Source of the DNA: Faecalibacterium sp. CAG:74 | GTDB taxonomy: Bacteria > Bacillota > Clostridia > Christensenellales > Aristaeellaceae | NCBI GenBank assembly: GCA_000437595.1 | Contig: FR899899.1 | Location: forward strand, 7,730 to 43,495 | Direction: 5' to 3' | Length of the DNA: 35,766 nt | Shown here: one piece after another, positions 15,464 through 23,907 of the stretch | How the letters are laid out: each line of letters begins with the position of its first letter | How positions within the stretch are numbered: position 1 is the stretch's first letter | The notes under the pieces: generated by a model | Told to the model about the DNA's origin: nothing | Databases searched by the model: none | The model's input: only the letters and a program-made list of their open reading frames with translations | Translations under genes and position numbers: made by a program

Positions 15464-15594
15464 GAGGCGCAAGGGGCTTTGCCCCTTGACCCCAGCAGGG
15501 ACGCTGTCCCTGCACCCTGCAAGGGACTTCGTCCCTTGACCCTTTCGCGCGATTGGGTTGAGCGCACTTGTATACAGTGTCCGCGTGTTTATCC
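15464..15594 (+). repeat. 131-bp triple-hairpin element, copy A
   Basis: Three tandem hairpins of 8 bp with three-base loops are visible: CAAGGGGC-ttt-GCCCCTTG, GCAGGGAC-gct-GTCCCTGC and CAAGGGAC-ttc-GTCCCTTG. They are joined by short ACCC-rich linkers. A CCCTTTCGCGCGATT segment, a variable middle and the constant end GTCCGCGTGTTTATCC follow. The inverted copy at 31607-31737 has the same length and about 15 differences by hand count, only two of them in the first 90 bases. The element starts two bases after the stop codon of the cyclase gene. Confidence 0.85.
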
Positions 15595-15628
15595 GGGAGG
15601 AGAAAGCGGCGTATCTACATGAAAACAA

Positions 15629-15673
15629 CGGCTGACAGCCTGACGCAATGTCGAGGGCTGCCAGCCGCTTTTT
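15629..15673 (+). terminator. Terminator between the cyclase and glycosyltransferase genes
   Basis: CGGCTG/CAGCCG (15629-15634, 15662-15667) and inner AGCC/GGCT form a long stem followed by CTTTTTC. AAAGCGGC at 15603-15610 can pair instead with GCCGCTTT at 15664-15671, an alternative fold that would also work for leftward transcripts. Confidence 0.7.
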
Positions 15674-15676
15674 CTT

Positions 15677-15735
15677 ATACTATTTTCAAATTCACCTGCG
15701 CCATCTGCGTGCGCCTTTTCATCTGGAAATCGTAT
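15677..15735. repeat. Small palindromic element, copy 2 (59 bp)
   Basis: The termini ATACTATTTTCAAAT and ATCTGGAAATCGTAT are inverted repeats (12 of 15 positions). The interior TTCACCTGCGCCATCTGCG is shared with the 29815 copy almost base for base. Its last base is the first base of the stop triplet of the giant glycosyltransferase gene. Confidence 0.65.
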
Positions 15736-18700
15736 TAGTAGTAAATCCGCAGGAACTGTTCCATGAAATCCAGCCACCACGTCGGGGTCAATGCGCCGCT
15801 GGCATACGGGAAGTATGCCACGAACATCACCAAGCACACGCCAAGGAAAATCCCCAGCAGCCACTTGCCCGTTTTCGGGAAGCGGCGCGTGATATCCCGG
15901 AACAGCACTGTGATGGACAGCATCAGGAACGGCGTTGTGGCGAAGTAATGGTAAATGTACGTTCCGCGCGGCACAAGCACCCACGGCAGGAACTGCGAAA
16001 GCGCGCTCAAGAGCAGGAACGGCATCGTCACATCCCAGTCGGCGGCTGTCCAGTGCAGCGTTTCGCCATCCTTGCGCAGGGTGTAGCGGTGGCGTTTTGC
16101 CCACATGAACACCGTATACGCAAAGCCGACAAGTGCTGCCGACCAAATCGCCGGGTTGCCGAAGCACCAGATTGCATAGCTCCAGCCGGGGGTATTCACA
16201 TACGTCGGCGAAGCATAGTACATCGGGCGCTGGTTGAAAAGCCACTCGTACCACGGCGAGTAGAACGGGTGATCCATGCCCAAACCGGGCTTGGAATGGT
16301 AGCTGAACATGCTCAGCTGTGCATTCCAGACCGCCGTCAGGTAATCCTTCAAGTTGTCAAAGTGCGCATAGGCGAAGTACGGAATGTACGCCAGCAGGTA
16401 AATCGCCAGCGGAATGGCAACGAAGAACAGCAGACACCACAGGCAAATCACCAGTACGCGCTTCATGGTTGTCTGGTCGCGCAGGGTGAGGATTTTCCTG
16501 TCCTCGTCCGACAGGCTCTTGTCCGTCTTGAGCAGATGCGCGGAGGTTGCCGCCATGCGCATATGGCGGAAAATCGTCCAGAAGAACGCCACTGCCAGCC
16601 CCGCGCCGGAGTACACGCCAATCCACTTGCTGGCAATGCCAAGCCCCATGAACAGCCCGGACAGCGCCAAATCCGGCAGGAGATTCTTCACCGGCAGACG
16701 CACAATGTCGCGCTGCATGAAGCGGAGCATGAACAGCCAGCTGAAGAGGATGAACAGCACGGGGTAGGAGTCGATGGTGGCAATGCGCGTCTGCGTGAAG
16801 TGCTGGCAGTCCAGCGCGAGCATCAGCGCGGCGGCGAATGCAAAGCTGGATTTCTTCGTCAGCTGCTTGCCCAGCAGGTACATCGCCGGCAGCATCAGGA
16901 TGCCCGCCAGTGCGCCCATCACGCGCCAGCCGAACGGAACCATGCCGAAAATCGCAATGCCAAGGCTCATGATGACCTTGCCAAGCGGCGGATGGCTCGT
17001 TTCATACGGCACAGTGCCGTGCAGGTGCTCATATGCCGTGCGGGCGTGGTAAATCTCGTCGAAATAGGTGCTGTTCCACCAGCTCGGCAGACCTTCCAGC
17101 GTATCCTGCTCGTCGAAAATATTGTTTGCGTCGCTGTACAGGGTGGATTCTTCCATCACGTTCAGCTGCGCAATGACCGTCGCCGGAATGCGGTCGCCGT
17201 TTGTGTCATGGAAGATGACTTCATTCATCTTCAGCCCGATTTGCTGCGACGTGATGCGGACGTACCGCGCAGAGAATTTGATGGGCTGCGAGTAGAAGAA
17301 GCGCTTGTCGTTGCCGTATTTATCTTTGCCCATATAGCTGGGGGTGAGGTACTTCCACTGGAAACACTCGCCTTCCGCCATATCCGCAATGTAATCGTCC
17401 GACCAGCTTTCGCCGTCCTCGGATACGGCGACGGAGAAATTGGAGTAGCTCACCTGACAGAAGTAGAGCATCGTCACATCGTCGTGATGTTCGCCGAGGT
17501 CGATGATGACCTGCTCATTCCGCGTCGAGGAGACCCAAGGGTTCTGCGGCGCTTTCATGGAGCCGAGGTTCGTCAGCGCGACGACGGCGTACACCAGCGT
17601 CACGCCCAGCATCAGCAGCCAGTCACGCTTGCGCCAGTGCAGGGAAACGTCCTGCTTAAAGGTGCGCGGGTCGCCCGGCTTCTTGTCCAGCTGCTTCACG
17701 GGCAGATACGCCGGGTGCTCCAGCGTTTCGTCCGCGGCGGATACCGGCAGGCACAAGTCGCGGCACGTCCACACGCCGAGGAACGCCAGCGCCACATTCG
17801 CCGCGGACAGCAGCATCGCCAGCACGACGGTATCGTTGTTCAAGTGCCCCAGCGACGAACCGAGGCGCAGGCTGTTATCCAGCACAATGCCTTCATTGAT
17901 GAATGCCGTCGCGCTGAGGCCCAGCAGGAGCACCAGCGTCCGACGGTCGCGCCTGCCCGCGTACGCCATCCCCAGCAGGAACAGCGCCGGGAACAGATAC
18001 CGCTCGTGCATCTTGATGCCGAACACATACAGCAGCACAAACAGCACGCTGCCGCACAGGGCGAGGTTCTCCAGTTTACCGCTGCGGATGAACATGGGCA
18101 GCACCATCACAAACGGCAGCGCCATGGCGACAAGCCCCACCATCGTGAAGCTGGCATTGAAGGTCGCCAAGCCGAGGAAAATCAGCGCGAAGGTCAGCCC
18201 AGCGGCGATTTCCGCCGAATTCCAGTCCGCCTTCTTGCACTTGAAGAGCATCACGCCAAGCGCAATTGCGCCCGCCAGTCCCACCAGACCCACGACCAGC
18301 AGCGCTGTGCGGGAAAGTACCATGCTGCCGCCCAGATGGAAAATCATCGTGCGCGTCCAGCCGCTCTGCGTCGCGAAGAAACCGCCCAGCCCGAAGCCAC
18401 CGATAATCAGCAGAATCGTCATCAGCCCCGTCAGCACGTCGGGCTGCCAGCCGCTTTTCTGCGCGCGGTAAATCAGCCAGCCCGTCCAGACGAGTGACAG
18501 CGCCATCAGCAGCAGCGGAACCGCGCGGGGCGCTTCCATGACGATGGACGTCCAGTTGCAGCCGAAGAGATAGTAGAAGTTCGCGGTGTTGACCGTCGCG
18601 TACGGGTAGGACGAAAGCGTCTGCGCGTACTTGTCAATCAGCCACGAGATGCCGCCTTGGTTCACGCTGAACGGCAGAACGACAATCACCGCCGTCACAA

Positions 18701-20090
18701 CCGCCAATCCCACGCCGATGAGCATCGGTTTCCAGCACTTGCGGTCGCGGATGAGCGCCATCACAATCGCCGCCAGACCGAGGAAGCCCAGCATCAGCGC
18801 CTGCGGCTTCACCAGCACGGCGAGCATGTAAATCGGCATGACCGCCATCCAGTTGCCGCAGACTGCGAAATACGCCACCAGCATCAGCAGCAGGCTCAGC
18901 ACGCTGTCAATCTGGCACCAGGCCGCGCTGTTGAGGAAAATGGCGGGGTTGAACGCCATCAGCAGCATCAAAATGCCCGCCTGATTGGCGCTTGCGTTCT
19001 TCTTGCGCACAATGCGGTAGGTAAGCACCGCCGCCACCAAATCGCACGCCATCGGGATGAGCTTATGCACCGCCGCCGCGGACAGGGGCAGAACCCGCAT
19101 CAGCGCCGCGTTCAAGCCCATGATGTAGACATACGCGGGCGGATAATCGCAGAAGTTTGTCGTTTGGTAGAAATTCGCCGGGCCGACGCTCAGCAGCGTG
19201 TTGCCCCACGCGAGGAAGCAGTTTACATCCACCTGATAGCCGCTGACGCTGTTTGCGACAATCAGCCGCGCCGCTGCCGCGATAATTAAGCCGATGATGG
19301 CAAAGAGCGGCATGGCTTCGCGCTTCTTTGCATCCAGCGGAACGGCGTCCTTCTTTTGCAGGAAGCGCAGCAGATACACGCCCAGTGCCACATACGCAAT
19401 GCCGACTGCCGTCATCCACGGCCATGCGGGGGAGGCAGCAGCAGTATCCGCCAAGTCGTCGGATGGGTCGTCCTGCACCGCGGCTGTCGGCTGATACCAG
19501 CGGCTCGCTACAATGCCCTCAGGCGGCGCATCGACCTTCACCAGCGACAAATCATCGAACATGGCTGTGCCGAAGCTCTCGCCGCTGTACCCGCCAAGAC
19601 GCGCATACACGGTCACTTCGTGCTGATCCGTGTCCGTCACGCCGTAGAGTTCAACGTACTGCCACTCGTCCGGCGAATCGTATACGCTTTCGGAGAAGAC
19701 ATACACGTCTTTGATGGACAGATTGCCGCCCAAACCCTCATCGAGCGTATCCCATGCTTTGACATAGCCGGACAGGCGGTAGAAACTGCTCGGCTCTACC
19801 GCGACTGTCTGGCAGAAGCGCGCGTCGTTGTAGTCCAGATTCTCAATCTGAACGCTGTGCGCGCCCGACATGGCGTTGTCGGATACGGTATAGAAGGTCA
19901 CGCCCTCCAAGTTCAGGTACGCATCCGTTTTCCAGCCGACGGGCAGCCCGTCTGCGCCGATTTCCTCAAAGCCCGGATTTTGCAGCAGATTCGTGCTTTC
20001 CTCCGCCGAGGCGGTGCTGAATATCCCCAGCAGCATCAGCAGAGACAGCAGAAGCAGCAGCGGCCGCCGAGCCAGTCTGTTTCTCTTCAT
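15735..20090 (-). CDS. Giant exported glycosyltransferase: GT-C domain fused to a PMT-type domain
   Basis: This 1451-residue membrane protein appears to join two lipid-carrier-dependent glycosyltransferases. It starts with a signal peptide (LLLLLSLLMLLGIFSTASA). An extracytoplasmic carbohydrate-binding-like domain (NLLQNPGFEE, residues ~35-190) follows. Then comes a polytopic GT-C region with an acidic loop (VNCFLAWG) and FCDYPPAYVY. After ~830 a second module begins with a sugar-binding-like loop (VIIDLGEHHDDVTMLYF). It continues into a protein mannosyltransferase (PMT) core with FDEIYHARTAYEHL, the HPPLGK motif and ~10 helices. PMT enzymes transfer mannose from a polyprenyl phosphate to secreted proteins. 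The ATG at 20088-20090 follows GGGGGTGA; an upstream start would overlap yraN. It is the last gene of the rbgA operon. The sugar and acceptor are unknown. Confidence 0.88.
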   Translation of the reverse strand: MKRNRLARRPLLLLLSLLMLLGIFSTASAEESTNLLQNPGFEEIGADGLPVGWKTDAYLNLEGVTFYTVSDNAMSGAHSVQIENLDYNDARFCQTVAVEPSSFYRLSGYVKAWDTLDEGLGGNLSIKDVYVFSESVYDSPDEWQYVELYGVTDTDQHEVTVYARLGGYSGESFGTAMFDDLSLVKVDAPPEGIVASRWYQPTAAVQDDPSDDLADTAAASPAWPWMTAVGIAYVALGVYLLRFLQKKDAVPLDAKKREAMPLFAIIGLIIAAAARLIVANSVSGYQVDVNCFLAWGNTLLSVGPANFYQTTNFCDYPPAYVYIMGLNAALMRVLPLSAAAVHKLIPMACDLVAAVLTYRIVRKKNASANQAGILMLLMAFNPAIFLNSAAWCQIDSVLSLLLMLVAYFAVCGNWMAVMPIYMLAVLVKPQALMLGFLGLAAIVMALIRDRKCWKPMLIGVGLAVVTAVIVVLPFSVNQGGISWLIDKYAQTLSSYPYATVNTANFYYLFGCNWTSIVMEAPRAVPLLLMALSLVWTGWLIYRAQKSGWQPDVLTGLMTILLIIGGFGLGGFFATQSGWTRTMIFHLGGSMVLSRTALLVVGLVGLAGAIALGVMLFKCKKADWNSAEIAAGLTFALIFLGLATFNASFTMVGLVAMALPFVMVLPMFIRSGKLENLALCGSVLFVLLYVFGIKMHERYLFPALFLLGMAYAGRRDRRTLVLLLGLSATAFINEGIVLDNSLRLGSSLGHLNNDTVVLAMLLSAANVALAFLGVWTCRDLCLPVSAADETLEHPAYLPVKQLDKKPGDPRTFKQDVSLHWRKRDWLLMLGVTLVYAVVALTNLGSMKAPQNPWVSSTRNEQVIIDLGEHHDDVTMLYFCQVSYSNFSVAVSEDGESWSDDYIADMAEGECFQWKYLTPSYMGKDKYGNDKRFFYSQPIKFSARYVRITSQQIGLKMNEVIFHDTNGDRIPATVIAQLNVMEESTLYSDANNIFDEQDTLEGLPSWWNSTYFDEIYHARTAYEHLHGTVPYETSHPPLGKVIMSLGIAIFGMVPFGWRVMGALAGILMLPAMYLLGKQLTKKSSFAFAAALMLALDCQHFTQTRIATIDSYPVLFILFSWLFMLRFMQRDIVRLPVKNLLPDLALSGLFMGLGIASKWIGVYSGAGLAVAFFWTIFRHMRMAATSAHLLKTDKSLSDEDRKILTLRDQTTMKRVLVICLWCLLFFVAIPLAIYLLAYIPYFAYAHFDNLKDYLTAVWNAQLSMFSYHSKPGLGMDHPFYSPWYEWLFNQRPMYYASPTYVNTPGWSYAIWCFGNPAIWSAALVGFAYTVFMWAKRHRYTLRKDGETLHWTAADWDVTMPFLLLSALSQFLPWVLVPRGTYIYHYFATTPFLMLSITVLFRDITRRFPKTGKWLLGIFLGVCLVMFVAYFPYASGALTPTWWLDFMEQFLRIYY

Positions 20091-20133
20091 CGTGTCACCC
20101 CCGATATTGGACGTTCGGAATTGGGTTTTTGTT

Positions 20134-20484
20134 TTACATGCTTGCCATAAACGCATTTTTTACATGAATCAGCCCGTCGCGGGTGATTTCCACCACGTCG
20201 AAGCGCGCGGGAACATCCATGCAGTCGTTTTCCAGCAGGTAGTGCATCGCCGCGTGGCAGATTCGCCGCTGCTTCGCGGGTGTGACCGCCAGCATCCCCT
20301 GCCCGGCGCGGCTCTGCGGGCGCGCTTTCACCTCGACGAACACAATCGTTTCGCCGTCCTGCATCACGAGGTCGATTTCGCCATCCTCCGCGCGATACCG
20401 TCGCGTCCGCATCGTCATGCCCTGCCGGGTCAGCGCGTTTTCCGCTTCCTGTTCGCCCTGAATCCCGGCATCGTAGCGCTTCAT
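20134..20484 (-). CDS. yraN: YraN/UPF0102 family endonuclease-like protein
   Basis: This is a small cytoplasmic protein (116 residues) with a PD-(D/E)xK nuclease-like fold. The family signature is clear: GEQEAENAL near residue 10, GEIDLVMQDGETIVFVEVKAR (residues ~35-55) with acidic and lysine residues in the right order, and a helical C-terminal half. The biochemical role of the family is not settled; it is commonly found beside rnhB, as here. The start overlaps the rnhB stop by four bases (ATGA), so the genes are translationally coupled. Confidence 0.92.
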   Translation of the reverse strand: MKRYDAGIQGEQEAENALTRQGMTMRTRRYRAEDGEIDLVMQDGETIVFVEVKARPQSRAGQGMLAVTPAKQRRICHAAMHYLLENDCMDVPARFDVVEITRDGLIHVKNAFMASM

Positions 20485-21107
20485 TTCTCCTCCACCGGCA
20501 CAAAATGGCCGATGAACGTCCGGCGGTGCAGCGGCGTTGCGCCATATTTCTGCAAGGCGGCGATATGCTCCGGCGTGCCGTAGCCCTTGTTGCGCGCAAA
20601 GCCGTATTGCGGGTATTGCTTGTCCAGCTCCAGCATTTGCCGGTCACGCGTCACCTTTGCGACGATGCTGCTTGCGGCAATGGCGTAGGACGTTGCGTCG
20701 CCCTTTACCATCGGAATTTCGCGCCCGTTCAGCCCCAGATCCTTCACCGCGTCAATGAGGAACACCTCGGCGGGCACTTGGCTGGCGGCTTCGCGCATCG
20801 CCTTCTTTGTCGCTTCGAGGATGTTCATGCGGTCGATTTCCTCCGGCGTCGCCTGACCGATGCCGACATACAGCGCCCGCGCCATGATTTCGGCATAGAC
20901 GCTTTCGCGGCGCTTCTCGGAGAGCTTCTTGCTATCATCCACCCAGAGAATCAGCGGTTCCTTGGGCATCACGACGCACGCCGCGACGACATTGCCCACC
21001 AGCGGGCCGCGTCCGGCTTCGTCCATGCCCGCCGTAACGAAGGCGGCGTACTGCGCGTCGAAATCCGCCAGCAGCTGTACTTTCGCCGCGCGGTCAATTT
21101 TCGCCAT
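20481..21107 (-). CDS. rnhB: Ribonuclease HII
   Basis: Ribonuclease HII removes ribonucleotides and RNA primers from RNA-DNA hybrids, starting ribonucleotide excision repair. The 208-residue protein shows the catalytic GMDEAGRGPLVG with Asp29 and Glu30, VDDSKKLSEKRR, and the later acidic residue in VFLIDAVKDL. KGDATSYAIAASSIVAKVTRDR is the conserved C-terminal block. The ATG at 21105-21107 follows AGGAGG by nine bases; the longer frame lacks such a site. It overlaps rbgA by 14 bases and yraN by four, in the well-known rbgA-rnhB order. Confidence 0.95.
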   Translation of the reverse strand: MAKIDRAAKVQLLADFDAQYAAFVTAGMDEAGRGPLVGNVVAACVVMPKEPLILWVDDSKKLSEKRRESVYAEIMARALYVGIGQATPEEIDRMNILEATKKAMREAASQVPAEVFLIDAVKDLGLNGREIPMVKGDATSYAIAASSIVAKVTRDRQMLELDKQYPQYGFARNKGYGTPEHIAALQKYGATPLHRRTFIGHFVPVEEK

Positions 21108-22014
21108 CGGAATTTTCCTCCTGTGGCTTGCTCTCGTCATCCTTCTTCGCGCCGGGAATGGTCAGCCGAGCCTTCTTGACGGGCATTTCCAGCGTCATTC
21201 TGCCCAGCTTGCCCGCGCGAAATTCATCCAGCACCACCGCACAGCAGCGGTCGTAATCGCATACGCCGCCTTTCATCAGGAAGCCGCGCCCCTTGCAGAC
21301 CGCTTCCAGCAGTTCTTCGCCGCGCAATTCCGGGTTGTCGAAGCGGAAACGCGTCATCACCGCCTGCGGCTGCACCTTCAGCATGTCCTGCAGCAGGTGA
21401 ATCGTCAGCATCGCCAAATCCACCACGTCATCCTTGACCGTGCCGATATAGCACAGGCGGCGCGCGGCAAGCTGGTCATCCAGCCGCGGCCAGAGCAGAC
21501 CGGGTGTATCCAGCAAATCGAGGTAGGGCGTAATGCGCACCCACTGATTCGCGCGCGTGACGCCGGGACGGTCGCCGGTTTTGGCGATATTGCCGCCGTG
21601 CAGCTTGTTGGTGAAGGTGCTTTTGCCCACGTTCGGAACGCCGACGACCATTGCCTTGACGGTCTTGCGGATGCCCTTCTGCGCCGCGCGTTCGACGGCT
21701 TCCTTCGCCGCGCGGTCAATGACCGCCAGTGCGTCCTTCGCCTTGCCGGTGGAGGCGCTGTACGGCGCAGCGTCGATGCCCTGTGCGCGGAAGTAGTTCA
21801 GCCACGCGCTGGTGGCAGCGGGATCAGCCAAATCCGCCTTGTTGAGCAGCAGCACGCGCTTTTTTCCCGCCAGCAGCTTGTCCAAATCGGGATTTCGGCT
21901 GGAATAGGGCAGGCGCGCGTCGCACAGCTCCACCACCACATCCACGCGGCTGAGCTGATCCGCCAGCAGCCGCTTTGCTTTCGCCATATGTCCGGGATAC
22001 CAGTTAATGTCCAT
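21094..22014 (-). CDS. rbgA: Ribosome biogenesis GTPase RbgA/YlqF
   Basis: RbgA is a circularly permuted GTPase that helps the large ribosomal subunit mature. The permuted order is seen directly: the G4 motif LLNKADL comes first (~residue 60), then G1 GVPNVGKST (~125) and G3 DTPG (~175). The family hallmark WYPGHMAKAKRLL is at the N-terminus. The chosen ATG at 22012-22014 gives MDINWYPGHM, eight bases after AAAGGA; another ATG nine bases upstream overlaps this site. The 306-residue length is normal. It is the first gene of a four-gene operon with rnhB, yraN and the giant glycosyltransferase. Confidence 0.95.
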   Translation of the reverse strand: MDINWYPGHMAKAKRLLADQLSRVDVVVELCDARLPYSSRNPDLDKLLAGKKRVLLLNKADLADPAATSAWLNYFRAQGIDAAPYSASTGKAKDALAVIDRAAKEAVERAAQKGIRKTVKAMVVGVPNVGKSTFTNKLHGGNIAKTGDRPGVTRANQWVRITPYLDLLDTPGLLWPRLDDQLAARRLCYIGTVKDDVVDLAMLTIHLLQDMLKVQPQAVMTRFRFDNPELRGEELLEAVCKGRGFLMKGGVCDYDRCCAVVLDEFRAGKLGRMTLEMPVKKARLTIPGAKKDDESKPQEENSDGEN

Positions 22015-22078
22015 GTTGTCCATCCTTTTCAAGCGGGGGATGCCCGCGAATGCGCTGCGCCTGCAATGAACTGATTCC

Positions 22079-22107
22079 AGTCTAACATGGGTGGGAATTG
22101 ATGTCAA
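22079..22107 (-). promoter_or_regulatory. Promoter of the rbgA-rnhB-yraN-glycosyltransferase operon
   Basis: On the minus strand TTGACA (22102-22107) and TAGACT (22079-22084) are separated by 17 bases, about 65 bases before the rbgA start. Confidence 0.8.
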
Positions 22108-22220
22108 GCCATGGCGCGGCAGATGTGAAGATTTTACAATCTGCAATACACGGTAATACTATTCTATACTGCTTTCCGCACTGGGCGCGCAGACAAACAG
22201 CCATTTTCCATTATGCCATG

Positions 22221-22248
22221 AAAAAAGGGAAAGAGCAAGCCCTTTCCC
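22221..22248 (-). terminator. Terminator of the DpnII-like operon
   Basis: GGGAAAG (22227-22233) pairs with CTTTCCC (22242-22248). On the minus strand the stem is followed by six T. It lies 30-60 bases beyond the nuclease stop and insulates the rbgA promoter from the restriction operon. Confidence 0.85.
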
Positions 22249-22281
22249 CGGATTTTCAGGGTTTCGTCACAGACGAGACCA

Positions 22282-23130
22282 TTAAACAAACAAGGAAGTA
22301 AAAATCTTCTGTTCCATGTCGGCGATATTATAGAGATGCTCCATCACATCGAATGTCTCTTCCAGATTTCTTCTTGCACTTGTCCAGCCACCGCCGTCGG
22401 TAATCCACACAAATTCAAAGCCCTCAACCGTTTTTGCTTCCTCTGCAATCATTTTATAGCTTCTTGCGGTTTCGTTCAGCTTAGAACCACCGCTGGTGTA
22501 GAAATTAGTTTCAATCACATACACACAATTACTGGTTTTGACTACGAAATCCCAGCGCTTTGTGGACTTTCCCTTGGCTGATATTGCAGATAGGTTCATA
22601 TTCCACTTTCGTTCGATTTCTGTTAAGTACATTTCCTTGTAATACGCAACGCCGGCTTCTTGCAGATAGCGTTCAACCAGATTTTCCATCTGATCTCCGC
22701 CTCTATTTTTGCGTCCATTGGAGTCCAAACCGACTTCAACACCCGTTACATAATCGTATAGATTGCTGATGATATGCTTTTGAAGCATATCGAAAAGTCC
22801 GGTTTCTCGCATGAAGTACTTGTACTGCTCTGCGGATTGCACTTTTTGAGAAAACTTGTAATTAACTGAACCATTTTTGTCTTGGCAGTAGATTTCATTC
22901 TCACGCACTGCCAGCAAAATCGGAATCGCCTTAAGGCAATCCGGGTATTTGGCAATAAGGTTATCAAAGTCGTGTTCTATATCTTTTGAGCAAATCAGAG
23001 AATTAAGGATGTTTATTTCGACTTTTAATTTTTCGACATTTCCATATACCTTTGCAAAATCAATATAGTACGTGTAACCATTGATGGACTGCCTAAATGT
23101 TTTTAGCCATTGTGAAAAATCACGGTTCAT
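22282..23130 (-). CDS. dpnB: Type II restriction endonuclease, DpnII/MboI family (GATC)
   Basis: This 282-residue enzyme belongs to the DpnII family, which cuts unmethylated GATC. Recognisable blocks are the middle segment GLDSNGRKNRGGDQMENLVERY, the nuclease core KRWDFVVKTSNCVYVIETNFY around residues 190-210, and FVWITDGGGW toward the end. The start overlaps the dpnA stop by four bases. The gene is AT-rich compared with rbgA. It closes an operon whose order (adenine methyltransferase, second methyltransferase, nuclease) is that of the pneumococcal DpnII locus. All frames are intact, so the system looks functional. Confidence 0.92.
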   Translation of the reverse strand: MNRDFSQWLKTFRQSINGYTYYIDFAKVYGNVEKLKVEINILNSLICSKDIEHDFDNLIAKYPDCLKAIPILLAVRENEIYCQDKNGSVNYKFSQKVQSAEQYKYFMRETGLFDMLQKHIISNLYDYVTGVEVGLDSNGRKNRGGDQMENLVERYLQEAGVAYYKEMYLTEIERKWNMNLSAISAKGKSTKRWDFVVKTSNCVYVIETNFYTSGGSKLNETARSYKMIAEEAKTVEGFEFVWITDGGGWTSARRNLEETFDVMEHLYNIADMEQKIFTSLFV

Positions 23131-23906
23131 AGTTCATTCCTCAACCTTTCTATTGATAGTTTTATGTATTGTTCTTCTGCGTCAATGCCAATGTAGTTGC
23201 GCTTTAGTCGTTTACACGCTACCCCTGTTGTAGAAGAACCGCAAAACGGATCTAAAACCACATCATTTTCTTTTGTAGATGCTAATATAATTCTCTCTAA
23301 CAGATAAACAGGCTTCTGAGTAGGGTGCCTACCAAAATGCTTCTCTGCAGCGGGTGTTAGTCCACCGCTCCATACATCTTTCATCTGCTTACCATCATTG
23401 AGTTGTTTCATTAGTTCGTAATTAAAATAGTGTCTTGCCCCCTTATCATTTTTCTGTGCCCATAGAACGGTTTCTGTACTGTGAGTAAAACAACGACAAG
23501 CTAAATTGGGTGGAGGATTGTTTTTTTGCCAAGTTATATTGTTTATTATTTTGTAGCCTTCTTGCTCAAGCGCCAATCCTACTGAGTATATGTTATGCAG
23601 CGTTCCGCTTATCCATATTGTGCCGTTCGGTTTCAGAACGCGTTTGCATAACTTAATCCACTGGCGATTAAACGCATGCTTTTCTTCTACATTGCCAATT
23701 CTATCCCAATCGCCCTTGTTGACTGATACGACTTTCCCAGCACTGCATGAAATTCCGTCATTGGAAAGAAAATAGGGTGGATCAGCAAAAATCATATCCA
23801 CTTTCTCTGGCAGCATTTTTTGTAATGCCTCAAATGTGTCAGATAAGTATAGTGCAGAATTGCTATCACAGTAGTACGGCTTTAACCCTTCAAAAAACTT
23901 GCTCAT
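23127..23906 (-). CDS. dpnA: DNA adenine methyltransferase DpnA-like (second methylase)
   Basis: This is an N6-adenine methyltransferase of the beta class, with the catalytic motif DPPYFLSNDG at residues 42-51 ahead of the S-adenosylmethionine motif VVLDPFCGSSTTGVA near the C-terminus. The family member DpnA of pneumococcus can methylate GATC on single-stranded DNA, which protects DNA taken up by transformation. The 259-residue length agrees with the family. A single base separates it from the dpnM stop and I see no strong ribosome site, so it is probably translated by coupling. Confidence 0.92.
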   Translation of the reverse strand: MSKFFEGLKPYYCDSNSALYLSDTFEALQKMLPEKVDMIFADPPYFLSNDGISCSAGKVVSVNKGDWDRIGNVEEKHAFNRQWIKLCKRVLKPNGTIWISGTLHNIYSVGLALEQEGYKIINNITWQKNNPPPNLACRCFTHSTETVLWAQKNDKGARHYFNYELMKQLNDGKQMKDVWSGGLTPAAEKHFGRHPTQKPVYLLERIILASTKENDVVLDPFCGSSTTGVACKRLKRNYIGIDAEEQYIKLSIERLRNEL

Positions 23907-23907
23907 A

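Noticed and set aside
15464..15594. CRISPR array or rho-independent terminator as explanation of the triple hairpin
   Set aside because: The units are three different palindromes without spacers of constant length, and no T-runs follow the stems; separate good terminators lie next to both copies.
15648..18497. A 949-codon open frame on the plus strand, opposite the giant glycosyltransferase
   Set aside because: Its translation is rich in His, Arg and Gln with no recognisable domain, which is typical of the antisense shadow of a GC-rich gene. The minus-strand protein has clear signal peptide and PMT motifs.
22098..22301. A 67-codon plus-strand frame between rbgA and the DpnII-like operon
   Set aside because: It has no ribosome site and runs through the rbgA promoter side and the operon terminator.
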